Assembly (NCBI GenBank): GCA_944382045.1
Contig: CALWMT010000131.1
Coordinates: 1 to 7,390 of the forward strand
From: an uncultured Enterocloster sp.
GTDB lineage: Bacteria > Bacillota > Clostridia > Lachnospirales > Lachnospiraceae
Direction: 5' to 3'
DNA length: 7,390 nt
Made by a program: the position numbers and the translations under genes. Positions 1-5,727 of the stretch are shown here, in pieces (the stretch's first letter is position 1; each line of letters starts with the position of its first letter). The notes below the pieces were generated by a model. The model saw only the letters and a program-made list of their open reading frames with translations, was not told the origin of the DNA and did no database searches.

Positions 1-827
1 AATTTCCCGGCGGGGATATCGGAAAGCTGGCGGTCTGCGGCACGGTGAATGATGTGTCGATGGCCGGGGGCGATCCGAAGTATCTGAGCCTTTCTTTTAT
101 ATTGGAGGAGGGATTTTCCGTGGATGCGCTGCGGGAGATTGTGGCTTCCGCCGCCGAGACAGCGGCCTGCTGCGGCGTTCGGATTGTAACCGGCGACACT
201 AAGGTGGTGGAGCGGGGAAAGGGCGATCAGGTGTATATCAATACCTCCGGCATCGGCTTTCTGCGTGCGCCGGGACTGGGCCGCGCCGCTATCCGGCCGG
301 GGGACGCGGTGCTTGTGAGCGGCCCGGTGGGCTGCCACGGGGCTGCGGTGATGATGGCAAGGGGAGAGCTCCCCTGTGAGGGGGAGCTTGCAAGCGACTG
401 TATGCCCCTTCACGAGCTGAGCCGGGCGCTGATTGAGGCCGCCGGGCCCGGGGGACTGCGCATTATGCGGGATCCCACGCGGGGCGGTCTGGCCACCACG
501 CTCAATGAGTTTGTGGAGGGAACGGCCCTGACCATTGAGATTGCAGAGGAAGCGGTTCCGGTGACGCCAGGGGTCCGGGCGGCCTGCGGGCTTTTGGGGC
601 TCGATCCCCTATATTGTGCCTGCGAGGGACGGCTTGTGGCGGTGGTTGACGGGGCGCAGGAAAAAGAGGCTCTTGCGGCGCTGCGCGCCCTTCCCGGCGG
701 CCAGGGCGCAGCGCGGATTGGACAGGTGACAGAGCAGCGCCCCGGCCGGGTCGTGCTTCGCACCGGGCTTGGCGGGAGCCGGCTTTTGGGAAAGCTTGCA
801 GGCGGGCAGCTGCCCAGGATTTGCTGA
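1..827 (+). CDS. hypE: Hydrogenase maturation factor HypE, 5'-truncated by window edge
   Basis: HypE works with HypF to make the cyanide ligands of the Fe site in [NiFe] hydrogenases: it dehydrates the thiocarboxamide on its own C-terminal cysteine to thiocyanate, using ATP. The frame is open from base 3 and gives 274 residues, against about 330-340 for the family, so roughly 60 N-terminal residues lie outside the window. Visible are the nucleotide-binding core segment FPGGDIGKLAVCGTVND at the first residues, the ILEEGF and GVRIVTGDTKVVERGKGD segments, the RDPTRGGLATTLNE motif, and the ending PRIC, which carries the modified cysteine. The C-terminus is therefore intact. A GTG at 45 is an internal valine, not the start, because the homology runs upstream of it. 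hypE is usually last in a hyp operon, consistent with the hairpin just after its stop. The family call is recognised directly from the sequence. Confidence 0.95.
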   Translation, partial: FPGGDIGKLAVCGTVNDVSMAGGDPKYLSLSFILEEGFSVDALREIVASAAETAACCGVRIVTGDTKVVERGKGDQVYINTSGIGFLRAPGLGRAAIRPGDAVLVSGPVGCHGAAVMMARGELPCEGELASDCMPLHELSRALIEAAGPGGLRIMRDPTRGGLATTLNEFVEGTALTIEIAEEAVPVTPGVRAACGLLGLDPLYCACEGRLVAVVDGAQEKEALAALRALPGGQGAARIGQVTEQRPGRVVLRTGLGGSRLLGKLAGGQLPRIC

Positions 828-832
828 GCAGC

Positions 833-860
833 GAGGGCAGGGCTTAGATGCCCTGCCCTC
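833..860 (+). terminator. Hairpin between hypE and the convergent peptidase gene
   Basis: A perfect 11-bp inverted repeat (GAGGGCAGGGC at 833-843, its complement at 850-860) encloses a 6-base loop and starts six bases after the hypE stop. The following bases (TGCGTTTGGC) are only weakly T-rich, so it is an imperfect intrinsic terminator. Its place between two convergent genes suggests it serves hypE and perhaps both strands. Confidence 0.7.
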
Positions 861-875
861 TGCGTTTGGCAGCCG

Positions 876-1928
876 CTAACGGGTGAGAAGATGCATAAAT
901 TCCGCCAGGCTGTAGTACATTTCTCCTTTCAGTCCGGCGATGGTGCGGGCGCAGACCATGGAGTTTAAGATGGCCTCGCAGGCGGCCTCCGCCGCTGCCT
1001 GGAAGACGGGATTCAATTCGCCCTCCGGGATGATGGTCTGGGAGATCAGGCCGGAGTCTGCGGGAATGCGGTTCTCTGTGGTGAAGCCGATCATTACCTC
1101 GCCGCTGCCATGGCCGGTGTAGGCGCCAGTCCGGGCAATCCCCACTCCTGTGCGGCGGATGATGCGCCTCAGCTGCCGGCAGGACACGGGAAGATCCGTG
1201 GCCAGTATAGTCATGATGGAGCCCCGGTCCGGCGCGGGCTTTGGCATTCCCTCCTTGGAGGCGGCCAAAATCATCTCCCCCGCAGGCATTCCATTTAATG
1301 TAAAATCAATCAGGCTTCCGAAATTCGACTGTACCAGGACCCCAATGGTGTAGGGCCTGCCGCATATTTCAACGACGCGGGAGGCGGAGCCGATGCCGCC
1401 CTTTAAGCCGTAGCACACGGTGCCGGTTCCGGCTCCCACATCTCCCTCGGCAAAATCCGCGTCCGCCCCGGAGATAGCCTCCCGCACGTGGGCCTCTGTC
1501 ACAGCTCGATGCAGGATATCATTTATCTGGCAGTCGTTGCACTCGCCGACAACGGGATTGATGCTGTAGACAGGCACATTGTCCGCCTGGCAGCGGTCAA
1601 TGGTGTACTGAACCAGAGCGTCCCACACGAGGCCTGTATTCAATGTATTTGTCAGGGCGATGGGGGTTTCCAGGGTTCCCAGCTCGCCGATCTGCACCAG
1701 CCCGCAGCTCTTGCCAAAGCCATTGTGAATGTAAGAGGCTGCTGTGTATTTTAAGGAAAATGCATTGTCCGGGCCGGGCAGAATGACCGTGACGCCGGTA
1801 TGATGGTTCCCCTCATGGATGGTGGAATGCCCGACCTGTACGCCCGCCACATCCGTAATTTTATTTCGGGGACCGGAGGGAAGCCGGCCTATTTTTATGC
1901 CATAGTCCTGTATTCTTTTCTGATTCAT
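876..1928 (-). CDS. P1 family peptidase (DmpA-type L-aminopeptidase/D-esterase-like)
   Basis: This 350-residue protein belongs to peptidase family P1 (DmpA/BapA), N-terminal-nucleophile hydrolases that cleave themselves before the catalytic serine and release N-terminal residues from peptides, amides or esters; some accept D-alanine or beta-amino acids. Family landmarks are NKITDVAGVQVGH (22-34), TGVTVILPG (44-52), NPVVGECND (124-132), GAGTG (165-169), GGIGSASR (177-184), GVLVQSNFG (196-204), DRGSIM (234-239) and GHGSGE (272-277). Ser237 after Gly236 fits the autocleavage site and nucleophile. Ser275 and Glu277 lie 38 and 40 residues beyond it, the same spacing as Ser250/Ser288/Glu290 in DmpA (recalled from memory). 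Where I recall family members having a tyrosine before LND, this protein has Gln134. No signal peptide is visible, so it is probably cytoplasmic. Its ATG overlaps the upstream aminotransferase stop by four bases, implying translational coupling. The substrate cannot be read from the sequence. Confidence 0.9.
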   Translation of the reverse strand: MNQKRIQDYGIKIGRLPSGPRNKITDVAGVQVGHSTIHEGNHHTGVTVILPGPDNAFSLKYTAASYIHNGFGKSCGLVQIGELGTLETPIALTNTLNTGLVWDALVQYTIDRCQADNVPVYSINPVVGECNDCQINDILHRAVTEAHVREAISGADADFAEGDVGAGTGTVCYGLKGGIGSASRVVEICGRPYTIGVLVQSNFGSLIDFTLNGMPAGEMILAASKEGMPKPAPDRGSIMTILATDLPVSCRQLRRIIRRTGVGIARTGAYTGHGSGEVMIGFTTENRIPADSGLISQTIIPEGELNPVFQAAAEAACEAILNSMVCARTIAGLKGEMYYSLAEFMHLLTR

Positions 1929-2770
1929 CTTAATTTCTCAATATCCTCCATGTACATATCCCGCAGCTTTTTAACCAGCCCAGGGTCCTTCATGCCCACA
2001 GGCGTTTTGTCCACCTCCATCACGCGCATGCTTGGATGGCTGGTGCTGGACATAATAATCTCGTCTGCGGCCATCATCTCTGCCGGAGTGAACGCCCGCT
2101 CCTCCACGGGGATTTTCAGCGCTTCGCAGTAGGCAAGCATGTGCTTGCGCTCTGTTCCCGGCAGGATCAGGTTATCCAGGGGATGGGTGATGAATACGCC
2201 GTCCTTGATGATGGAAATGTTGCAGTGGGAGCCCTCTGTCACCATGCCGTCCCGGACAAAGACCGCCTCATTGCAGCCGGCCTCCTGGGCCTTCTGCGCC
2301 GCCATGACGTTGGGGATCAGGTTGATGGTTTTGATGTTGCAGTGGAAAAACCGGGTGTCCTCCACGGTGATGACCCGATAGGAGTCCGACATCTGCACGC
2401 CGGGCCAGGGCTTGGCATAGACGTAGAGGTTGCTGGGAGCATCCTTGGGGAAGAGGTGGTTCCTGGGAGCCGTGCCCCGGGTGACCTGCCAGTAGAGGAA
2501 CTGGCTGTCGCTCTCCACCTTGTCCACCAGCTCTGAGAGCAGTGCGCCGATTTCCTCCTTGGTGTAGGGAAGCTCGATCCGCAGCATGGCGGCGCTGTTA
2601 AACATCCGGTCCAGGTGATCCTGGAGGGCAAAGATTTTGCGATGGTATACCATTCCGGCCTCGTAGATGCCGTCTCCGAAGTAAAAACCGCGGTCATTTG
2701 CCGGGATCATCATCTCGTTGATGGGGGTGATGGTTCCATTGTAGTAAGCGAGATCTTTCATTTTTTCCAT
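1925..2770 (-). CDS. dat: D-amino-acid aminotransferase-like PLP enzyme (fold type IV)
   Basis: This 281-residue enzyme is probably D-amino-acid (D-alanine) transaminase, which swaps amino groups between D-amino acids and 2-oxo acids, for example D-Ala plus 2-oxoglutarate to pyruvate plus D-Glu. It matches Bacillus Dat along its length. Lys147 in NIKTINL is the PLP Schiff-base lysine, Glu179 in VTEGS contacts the PLP ring nitrogen, and Arg55 is the phosphate-binding residue. Tyr36 (DGIYE), Arg103 and His105 (TRGTAPRNH) match the Tyr31/Arg98/His100 carboxylate trap that distinguishes Dat from branched-chain aminotransferases. I chose the ATG at 2768-2770 because AAGGAG lies nine bases upstream and the length then fits Dat. 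The frame is open up to an ATG at 2863, but that extension has no homology and would cross the promoter. The gene is first in an operon with the P1 peptidase. Other fold-IV activities, such as aminodeoxychorismate lyase or branched-chain transaminase, are less likely. Confidence 0.87.
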   Translation of the reverse strand: MEKMKDLAYYNGTITPINEMMIPANDRGFYFGDGIYEAGMVYHRKIFALQDHLDRMFNSAAMLRIELPYTKEEIGALLSELVDKVESDSQFLYWQVTRGTAPRNHLFPKDAPSNLYVYAKPWPGVQMSDSYRVITVEDTRFFHCNIKTINLIPNVMAAQKAQEAGCNEAVFVRDGMVTEGSHCNISIIKDGVFITHPLDNLILPGTERKHMLAYCEALKIPVEERAFTPAEMMAADEIIMSSTSHPSMRVMEVDKTPVGMKDPGLVKKLRDMYMEDIEKLR

Positions 2771-2796
2771 GTCAGGTTTCTCCTTTTTTATCTGCC

Positions 2797-2809
2797 ATAT
2801 GGTCCATAT
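2797..2809. promoter_or_regulatory. 13-bp palindrome in the aminotransferase 5' leader
   Basis: ATATGG-T-CCATAT is a perfect 6-bp inverted repeat around one central base. It sits between the predicted transcription start (about 2828) and the Shine-Dalgarno site of the minus-strand operon. It could be a small operator, but a palindrome this short may occur by chance. Confidence 0.3.
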
Positions 2810-2834
2810 AGGATGAATGGGTTGTGTTTCCATC

Positions 2835-2863
2835 AGTATACAACTATGGGCGGGAATGTTCAA
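2835..2863 (-). promoter_or_regulatory. Sigma-A-type promoter of the aminotransferase-peptidase operon
   Basis: Read on the minus strand, TTGAAC (2863-2858) and TATACT (2840-2835) are separated by exactly 17 bases. Both boxes are close to consensus. The predicted start is near 2828, giving a leader of about 58 bases before the ATG at 2770. It diverges from the toxin-antitoxin promoter at 2911. Confidence 0.65.
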
Positions 2864-2910
2864 TTGGTTTTTCTGGGCGGTGCGTGTGGAAAAGGAAAGG
2901 TTGCTTTTTC

Positions 2911-2939
2911 TTGCATATGTAATTGTTCTATGGCATAAT
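2911..2939 (+). promoter_or_regulatory. Extended -10 promoter of the toxin-antitoxin operon
   Basis: TTGCAT (2911-2916), a 17-base spacer and CATAAT (2934-2939) are preceded by TGG at 2931-2933, an extended -10 element. Transcription should begin around 2945-2947, inside the palindrome at 2943-2959, and lead into the antitoxin with a leader of about 30 bases. Confidence 0.7.
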
Positions 2940-2942
2940 ATA

Positions 2943-2959
2943 AGTAAGAAATTCTTACT
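2943..2959. promoter_or_regulatory. 17-bp palindrome at the toxin-antitoxin start site, likely operator
   Basis: AGTAAGAA-A-TTCTTACT is a perfect 8-bp inverted repeat around one base. It begins three bases after the -10 box and ends just before the AAAGGAG ribosome site (2960-2966). AbrB/MazE-fold antitoxins bind palindromes over their own promoter as dimers, so this is the natural autoregulation site. The palindrome is seen directly; its role is inferred. Confidence 0.6.
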
Positions 2960-2975
2960 AAAGGAGCGTGAGTGA

Positions 2976-3242
2976 ATGAATACGCAGATATTAACAGTTT
3001 CTTCTAAAGGTCAAATTTCTTTGCCGGTGAGTATTCGGAAGCTGCTTTCGATTGGCAGTGGCGATAAACTGGTGGCATACGCTTCAGGGGATACGATTAT
3101 ACTTAAGGCGTTAAAGCTTCCTACGGCTGAAGAATTTGAGGCATCTCTAAATGAGGCACAGGAGTGGGCAGCTTCCGTTGGATATTCTGAAAGAGACGTT
3201 GATGAGATCATCAAGTCTGTGAGAAAGAAGAAAAAAGTATGA
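2976..3242 (+). CDS. AbrB/SpoVT-fold (MazE-like) antitoxin
   Basis: This 88-residue protein should be the antitoxin of the pair: its N-terminus binds operator DNA and its C-terminal tail wraps and blocks the PIN toxin. Residues 4-46 form a swapped-hairpin AbrB domain, with the typical VSSKGQISLPVSIRKLL start, a GSGDKL turn and a TIILKA strand. Residues 50-80 look helical and acidic (AEEFEASLNEAQEW, then ERDVDEIIK), as expected for a toxin-binding segment. The last residues are basic, with four lysines near the end. AAAGGAG at 2960-2966 lies nine bases before the ATG, a strong site consistent with antitoxin excess over toxin. The stop overlaps the toxin start in an ATGA. Base composition is visibly more AT-rich than in genes on either side. 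The fold is clear; DNA binding and pairing are inferred from family and context. Confidence 0.9.
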   Translation: MNTQILTVSSKGQISLPVSIRKLLSIGSGDKLVAYASGDTIILKALKLPTAEEFEASLNEAQEWAASVGYSERDVDEIIKSVRKKKKV

Positions 3243-3646
3243 GGGTTGTGGTAGATACAAATGTCTTAATTTCAGGAGTGTTTTTTGGCGGGCTGCCAAG
3301 AATGGTGCTCAGCTCTATTGTCAGGGGAAAAGTAACAGCCTGTGCTACGGCTGAGATTATTGATGAGTATGAAGATGTTGTACAAGAGATGGCCGATAGA
3401 AAGCAGGGGCACGTCAATCGAATGATACTTTCTCCTCTGATTAGAGCTATGGAAGTTATTGAAACGACTTCTCATATTGAAATTTGCCGTGATCCAGATG
3501 ATAATAAATTTTTGGAATGTGCGAAGGATTCGCGAGCGTTGTACATAGTCAGCGGTGATAAGGATCTGCTTGTGATTAAAGAATACGAAAATATTCAAAT
3601 TATAACAGCCAAAGAATTTTGTGAAAGGTATTTGAATGATTTTTGA
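3239..3646 (+). CDS. PIN-domain toxin (COG1569-type ribonuclease)
   Basis: This 135-residue PIN-domain protein is the predicted toxin, an Mg/Mn-dependent endoribonuclease of the group annotated as 'putative toxin-antitoxin system toxin component, PIN family'. The acidic metal-binding residues are in place: Asp6 in VVVDTNVLIS, Glu43 in EIIDEY, Asp88 in DPDDNKFLE and Asp107 in VSGDKDLL. The length is normal and the frame unbroken, so it is probably active. The cleaved RNA cannot be predicted. It starts at the ATG shared with the antitoxin stop (ATGA); the purine run before it is a poor Shine-Dalgarno, so translation should depend on the antitoxin. The DNA is AT-rich like the antitoxin gene, and its stop codon is overlapped by a promoter pointing to the next gene. 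The domain call is firm; toxicity is inference. Confidence 0.9.
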   Translation: MRVVVDTNVLISGVFFGGLPRMVLSSIVRGKVTACATAEIIDEYEDVVQEMADRKQGHVNRMILSPLIRAMEVIETTSHIEICRDPDDNKFLECAKDSRALYIVSGDKDLLVIKEYENIQIITAKEFCERYLNDF

Positions 3647-3672
3647 AAAAATAAAATATCAGGGGATATAAT
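3643..3672 (+). promoter_or_regulatory. Near-consensus promoter overlapping the toxin stop codon
   Basis: TTGAAA (3643-3648) and a perfect TATAAT (3667-3672) are separated by 18 bases. The -35 box includes the toxin's TGA stop. The predicted start is near 3679, giving a leader of about 120 bases before the FUSC gene. The surroundings are AT-rich, which raises the chance of a fortuitous match. Confidence 0.55.
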
Positions 3673-3750
3673 AACTGCGCTTAGTAGAACGGATATAGAA
3701 ATGCAAATTAAAAATGCGATAGCATAGAAGAAGCGCAGCATTCCCCTGGT
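3658..3750 (+). terminator. Long two-step inverted repeat downstream of the toxin gene
   Basis: CAGGGGA (3660-3666) pairs with TCCCCTG (3742-3748), extendable by two pairs including a G-T. After an asymmetric internal loop (eight and three bases), CTGCGCTT (3675-3682) pairs with AAGCGCAG (3731-3738). The 48-base apical part is AT-rich. GTTTTCC follows the right arm. A transcript from the toxin operon could fold the whole structure, making it a possible toxin-antitoxin terminator; one starting near 3679 could form only part of the inner stem. Confidence 0.45.
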
Positions 3751-3754
3751 TTTC

Positions 3755-3791
3755 CCCCCTGTTTTCTGCTATGCATAGTAGAAAAAGGGGG
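3755..3791 (+). promoter_or_regulatory. Hairpin over the FUSC ribosome site, terminator-like
   Basis: CCCCC (3755-3759) pairs with GGGGG (3787-3791), then T3760-A3786. After one bulged G, a ten-pair stem follows (3762-3771 with 3776-3785, including one G-T wobble) around a TGCA loop. TTTTCC comes next, so it resembles an intrinsic terminator. The GGGGG arm, ten bases before the FUSC ATG, is the only ribosome-site-like run there. The hairpin could therefore lower expression by stopping transcription or by hiding the ribosome site. Confidence 0.55.
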
Positions 3792-3801
3792 TTTTCCGCC
3801 T

Positions 3802-5643
3802 ATGCTCAAGCGCCTGCGCCCGTATGGTTCCCGGTTTCTCAAGGCGCTGCAGAATGCCAGTCCCGTGATCGTTTTTTTCTTCGCTGGTTTTGCTCTAGTT
3901 TACGGAATATTCGGCATGCAGTATGTCAGCGTTGTGTCCGTGGTCACTGTATTTTTTCAGATACGCCATAAAAGAAATGATAACACGCCCCACCGGTATG
4001 CCCGGCTGCTGGCGGTGGGCAGCCTTTTGATTGTTTTTGCGTATCTGAGTTCGCTGAATCTGTGGCTCTGCCTGCTCTTTAATCTATGTATTCCCTTTGT
4101 GCTGGTGTTTGCTCAAAGCACGCAGTTCAATCCTAAAGGGTACTTTTCCTACGCCATGATTTTTGTATTCCTTTCCCTGATGCCGCCGGAGCACCTGAGA
4201 GAGCTCGCCATCGAGCTGCTCGTATTCTGCATCTGTGTGGGGCTGATGGCGCTGTCTATTCGGATTTACGCGCAGCTCTTCGCTCGGCCGGCAGCGCAGA
4301 CTGCTACTCTTGAGAGCGGCTTTACAGAGCTGTCCGAGCTGCTGCTCCTTCTTGCCTGTCCGGAGCAGCAAAAGCAGCTGGAGCAGAGATTTTCCTATTT
4401 AATAGGGGACAGCGGATGGCGGGGAGAGCTGGATGCAGGCCGCATTCGTCTTCTGCGGGAGATATCTGTGTTCCTTCGGGAGCTGGCTCCTGCGGCAGAG
4501 CGGCCTCTGGTGGGGAGGTATTCCCGGAGGGAGGGAATCCGCTGGGCACAGAGGATGCTGGATTCCATGGATATACCGGAGGGAAGAATAAAAATATTCT
4601 GCCGAAGCCTCCTGCACATGATGATTTTGATTCTCAGGAGAAGCAGCAGCTATCAGGAGCCTGTCCATACCCTGGACAGAAGGAATTTCGGGGAGCTGCT
4701 GCGACGAATAAAGGCGAGATGCACGAGAGAGTCCTTTGAGATGCGCTTTGCTATGCGTCTATCCATGGTTATGACGGTGAGCTGCGGCCTGAGCTTTCTG
4801 CTGCCGGTGACGCGTTCCTATTGGATTCCTCTGAATGCATTCCTGCTGATTCAGCCCAGCTATGAGGACAGCCGCTACCGTATGAAGACCCGCCCGATCG
4901 GCACATTGATCGGCTGCTGCATCCAATTTTTGGTATATCCCCTTCTGCCGGGATTGGGCGGACAGATTGCCTTTTCCCTGGTGATGATTGCCCTTATGTA
5001 CTGTGCAGCGCCGGGGACCTGGAACCAGCCGATTTTTTCGACCTGCTATGCACTGACCCTTACGGCTATGACCTTGGATCAAAACATTGCCATAACTCTG
5101 CGGCTTCTGTATCTGGCAGCGGCGGTGGCGATTGTGTTTATAGTAAACAGCTTTTTCTTTCCCATGCGAAGGGAAACTCAGTTCCGCTACAATTTTAAGG
5201 CTTTATTCCGCCTGAACAACAGCTACTGGGATATTATACGGGCGGGACTCACAGGGGAGACAAACCTGGCGGTTTCCAATGAGATTCTGACGTATTTTCA
5301 TATGATTTACCAGGAATGCTCCGCATATGTAAAAAAGAACGCCTTTCTGCCATTCCGTCCGGAACAGCAGACGGTTCTGGTGAACCTGTGGCATATGTTT
5401 TCTGAGCTGGAGCAGATTCATTTCTTAGTACAGACAAAATGTATTCGGCCTGAGGAAAATGGGCGGCTGGTCCGCATGATCGAAGCCATTCAGGAGGAGC
5501 TGTACCCCATTATTTCCTATGAGAACTCTCCGCAGATCAGGAAGGAGCTCCGCTACGAGGAGCCGGAGGCGGCCTATGTTTTGAATCAGTATCTGGATCA
5601 TGCGGAGAAGCTGCTGGTGTATAAGCACTGTATTCCCTTTTAA
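3802..5643 (+). CDS. FUSC-family integral membrane protein (aromatic acid exporter-like)
   Basis: This 613-residue protein resembles the FUSC family (fusaric acid resistance, AaeB/YccS type), inner-membrane proteins linked to export of aromatic acids and other small compounds. It has the family's two-block plan. A hydrophobic bundle at about residues 20-52, 68-105 and 114-160 is followed by a soluble, helix-rich middle (about 165-312). A second bundle spans about 317-455, and a cytoplasmic C-terminal part (about 456-613) follows. The second bundle opens with the FUSC signature: MRFAMRLSM, then SYWIPLNAFLLIQPSYEDS, then RYRMKTRPIGTLIG. No partner membrane-fusion gene is adjacent, so the substrate is unknown. 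The ATG at 3802 has only GGGGG ten bases upstream as a ribosome site, inside a hairpin; no other good start lies just upstream in this frame. Fold assignment is good; transport function is inferred. Confidence 0.82.
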   Translation: MLKRLRPYGSRFLKALQNASPVIVFFFAGFALVYGIFGMQYVSVVSVVTVFFQIRHKRNDNTPHRYARLLAVGSLLIVFAYLSSLNLWLCLLFNLCIPFVLVFAQSTQFNPKGYFSYAMIFVFLSLMPPEHLRELAIELLVFCICVGLMALSIRIYAQLFARPAAQTATLESGFTELSELLLLLACPEQQKQLEQRFSYLIGDSGWRGELDAGRIRLLREISVFLRELAPAAERPLVGRYSRREGIRWAQRMLDSMDIPEGRIKIFCRSLLHMMILILRRSSSYQEPVHTLDRRNFGELLRRIKARCTRESFEMRFAMRLSMVMTVSCGLSFLLPVTRSYWIPLNAFLLIQPSYEDSRYRMKTRPIGTLIGCCIQFLVYPLLPGLGGQIAFSLVMIALMYCAAPGTWNQPIFSTCYALTLTAMTLDQNIAITLRLLYLAAAVAIVFIVNSFFFPMRRETQFRYNFKALFRLNNSYWDIIRAGLTGETNLAVSNEILTYFHMIYQECSAYVKKNAFLPFRPEQQTVLVNLWHMFSELEQIHFLVQTKCIRPEENGRLVRMIEAIQEELYPIISYENSPQIRKELRYEEPEAAYVLNQYLDHAEKLLVYKHCIPF

Positions 5644-5671
5644 AGAGCTGGACGCAAAATTCCGGGCTCGT

Positions 5672-5700
5672 GCATAAATTCCCACTCCCTTTAATATGAT
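5672..5700 (+). promoter_or_regulatory. Sigma-E-like promoter of spoIIID
   Basis: GCATAAA (5672-5678) and AATATGAT (5693-5700) are separated by 14 bases. They match five of seven and six of eight positions of the mother-cell sigma-E pattern (roughly KMATATT and CATAYAMT, as recalled). B. subtilis spoIIID is transcribed by sigma-E, which is why I favour this reading. The predicted start is about 20 bases before the gene. Confidence 0.45.
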
Positions 5701-5727
5701 GTAAAAAACGTTCTCAGGGGTAGACCC

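Noticed and set aside
410..763. A 117-codon minus-strand open frame opposite hypE
   Set aside because: The product is rich in Arg, Pro, Ala and Ser, typical of antisense reading of a GC-rich gene, with no domain.
2036..2536. A 166-codon plus-strand open frame opposite the aminotransferase gene
   Set aside because: It is antisense to a gene with all catalytic residues recognised, its protein is low-complexity and resembles nothing, and it is explained by GC-rich codon bias.
2771..2863. A 31-residue N-terminal extension of the aminotransferase from an ATG at 2863
   Set aside because: It has no resemblance to the family, would overlap the -35 box of the predicted promoter, and the ATG at 2770 has a strong ribosome site and gives the usual family length.
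3660..3801. A T-box leader or fluoride riboswitch upstream of the FUSC gene
   Set aside because: The T-box sequence and the fluoride riboswitch core were looked for by eye and are absent; the structure is reported only as an unclassified leader.
3771..3971. A 66-codon plus-strand frame starting just upstream of the FUSC gene
   Set aside because: It overlaps the FUSC start in another frame, begins inside the hairpin and has no recognisable protein features.
5645..5669. A small hairpin after the FUSC stop as a terminator
   Set aside because: Pairing is four plus three bases with a mismatch and there is no T-run, so it is too weak to call.
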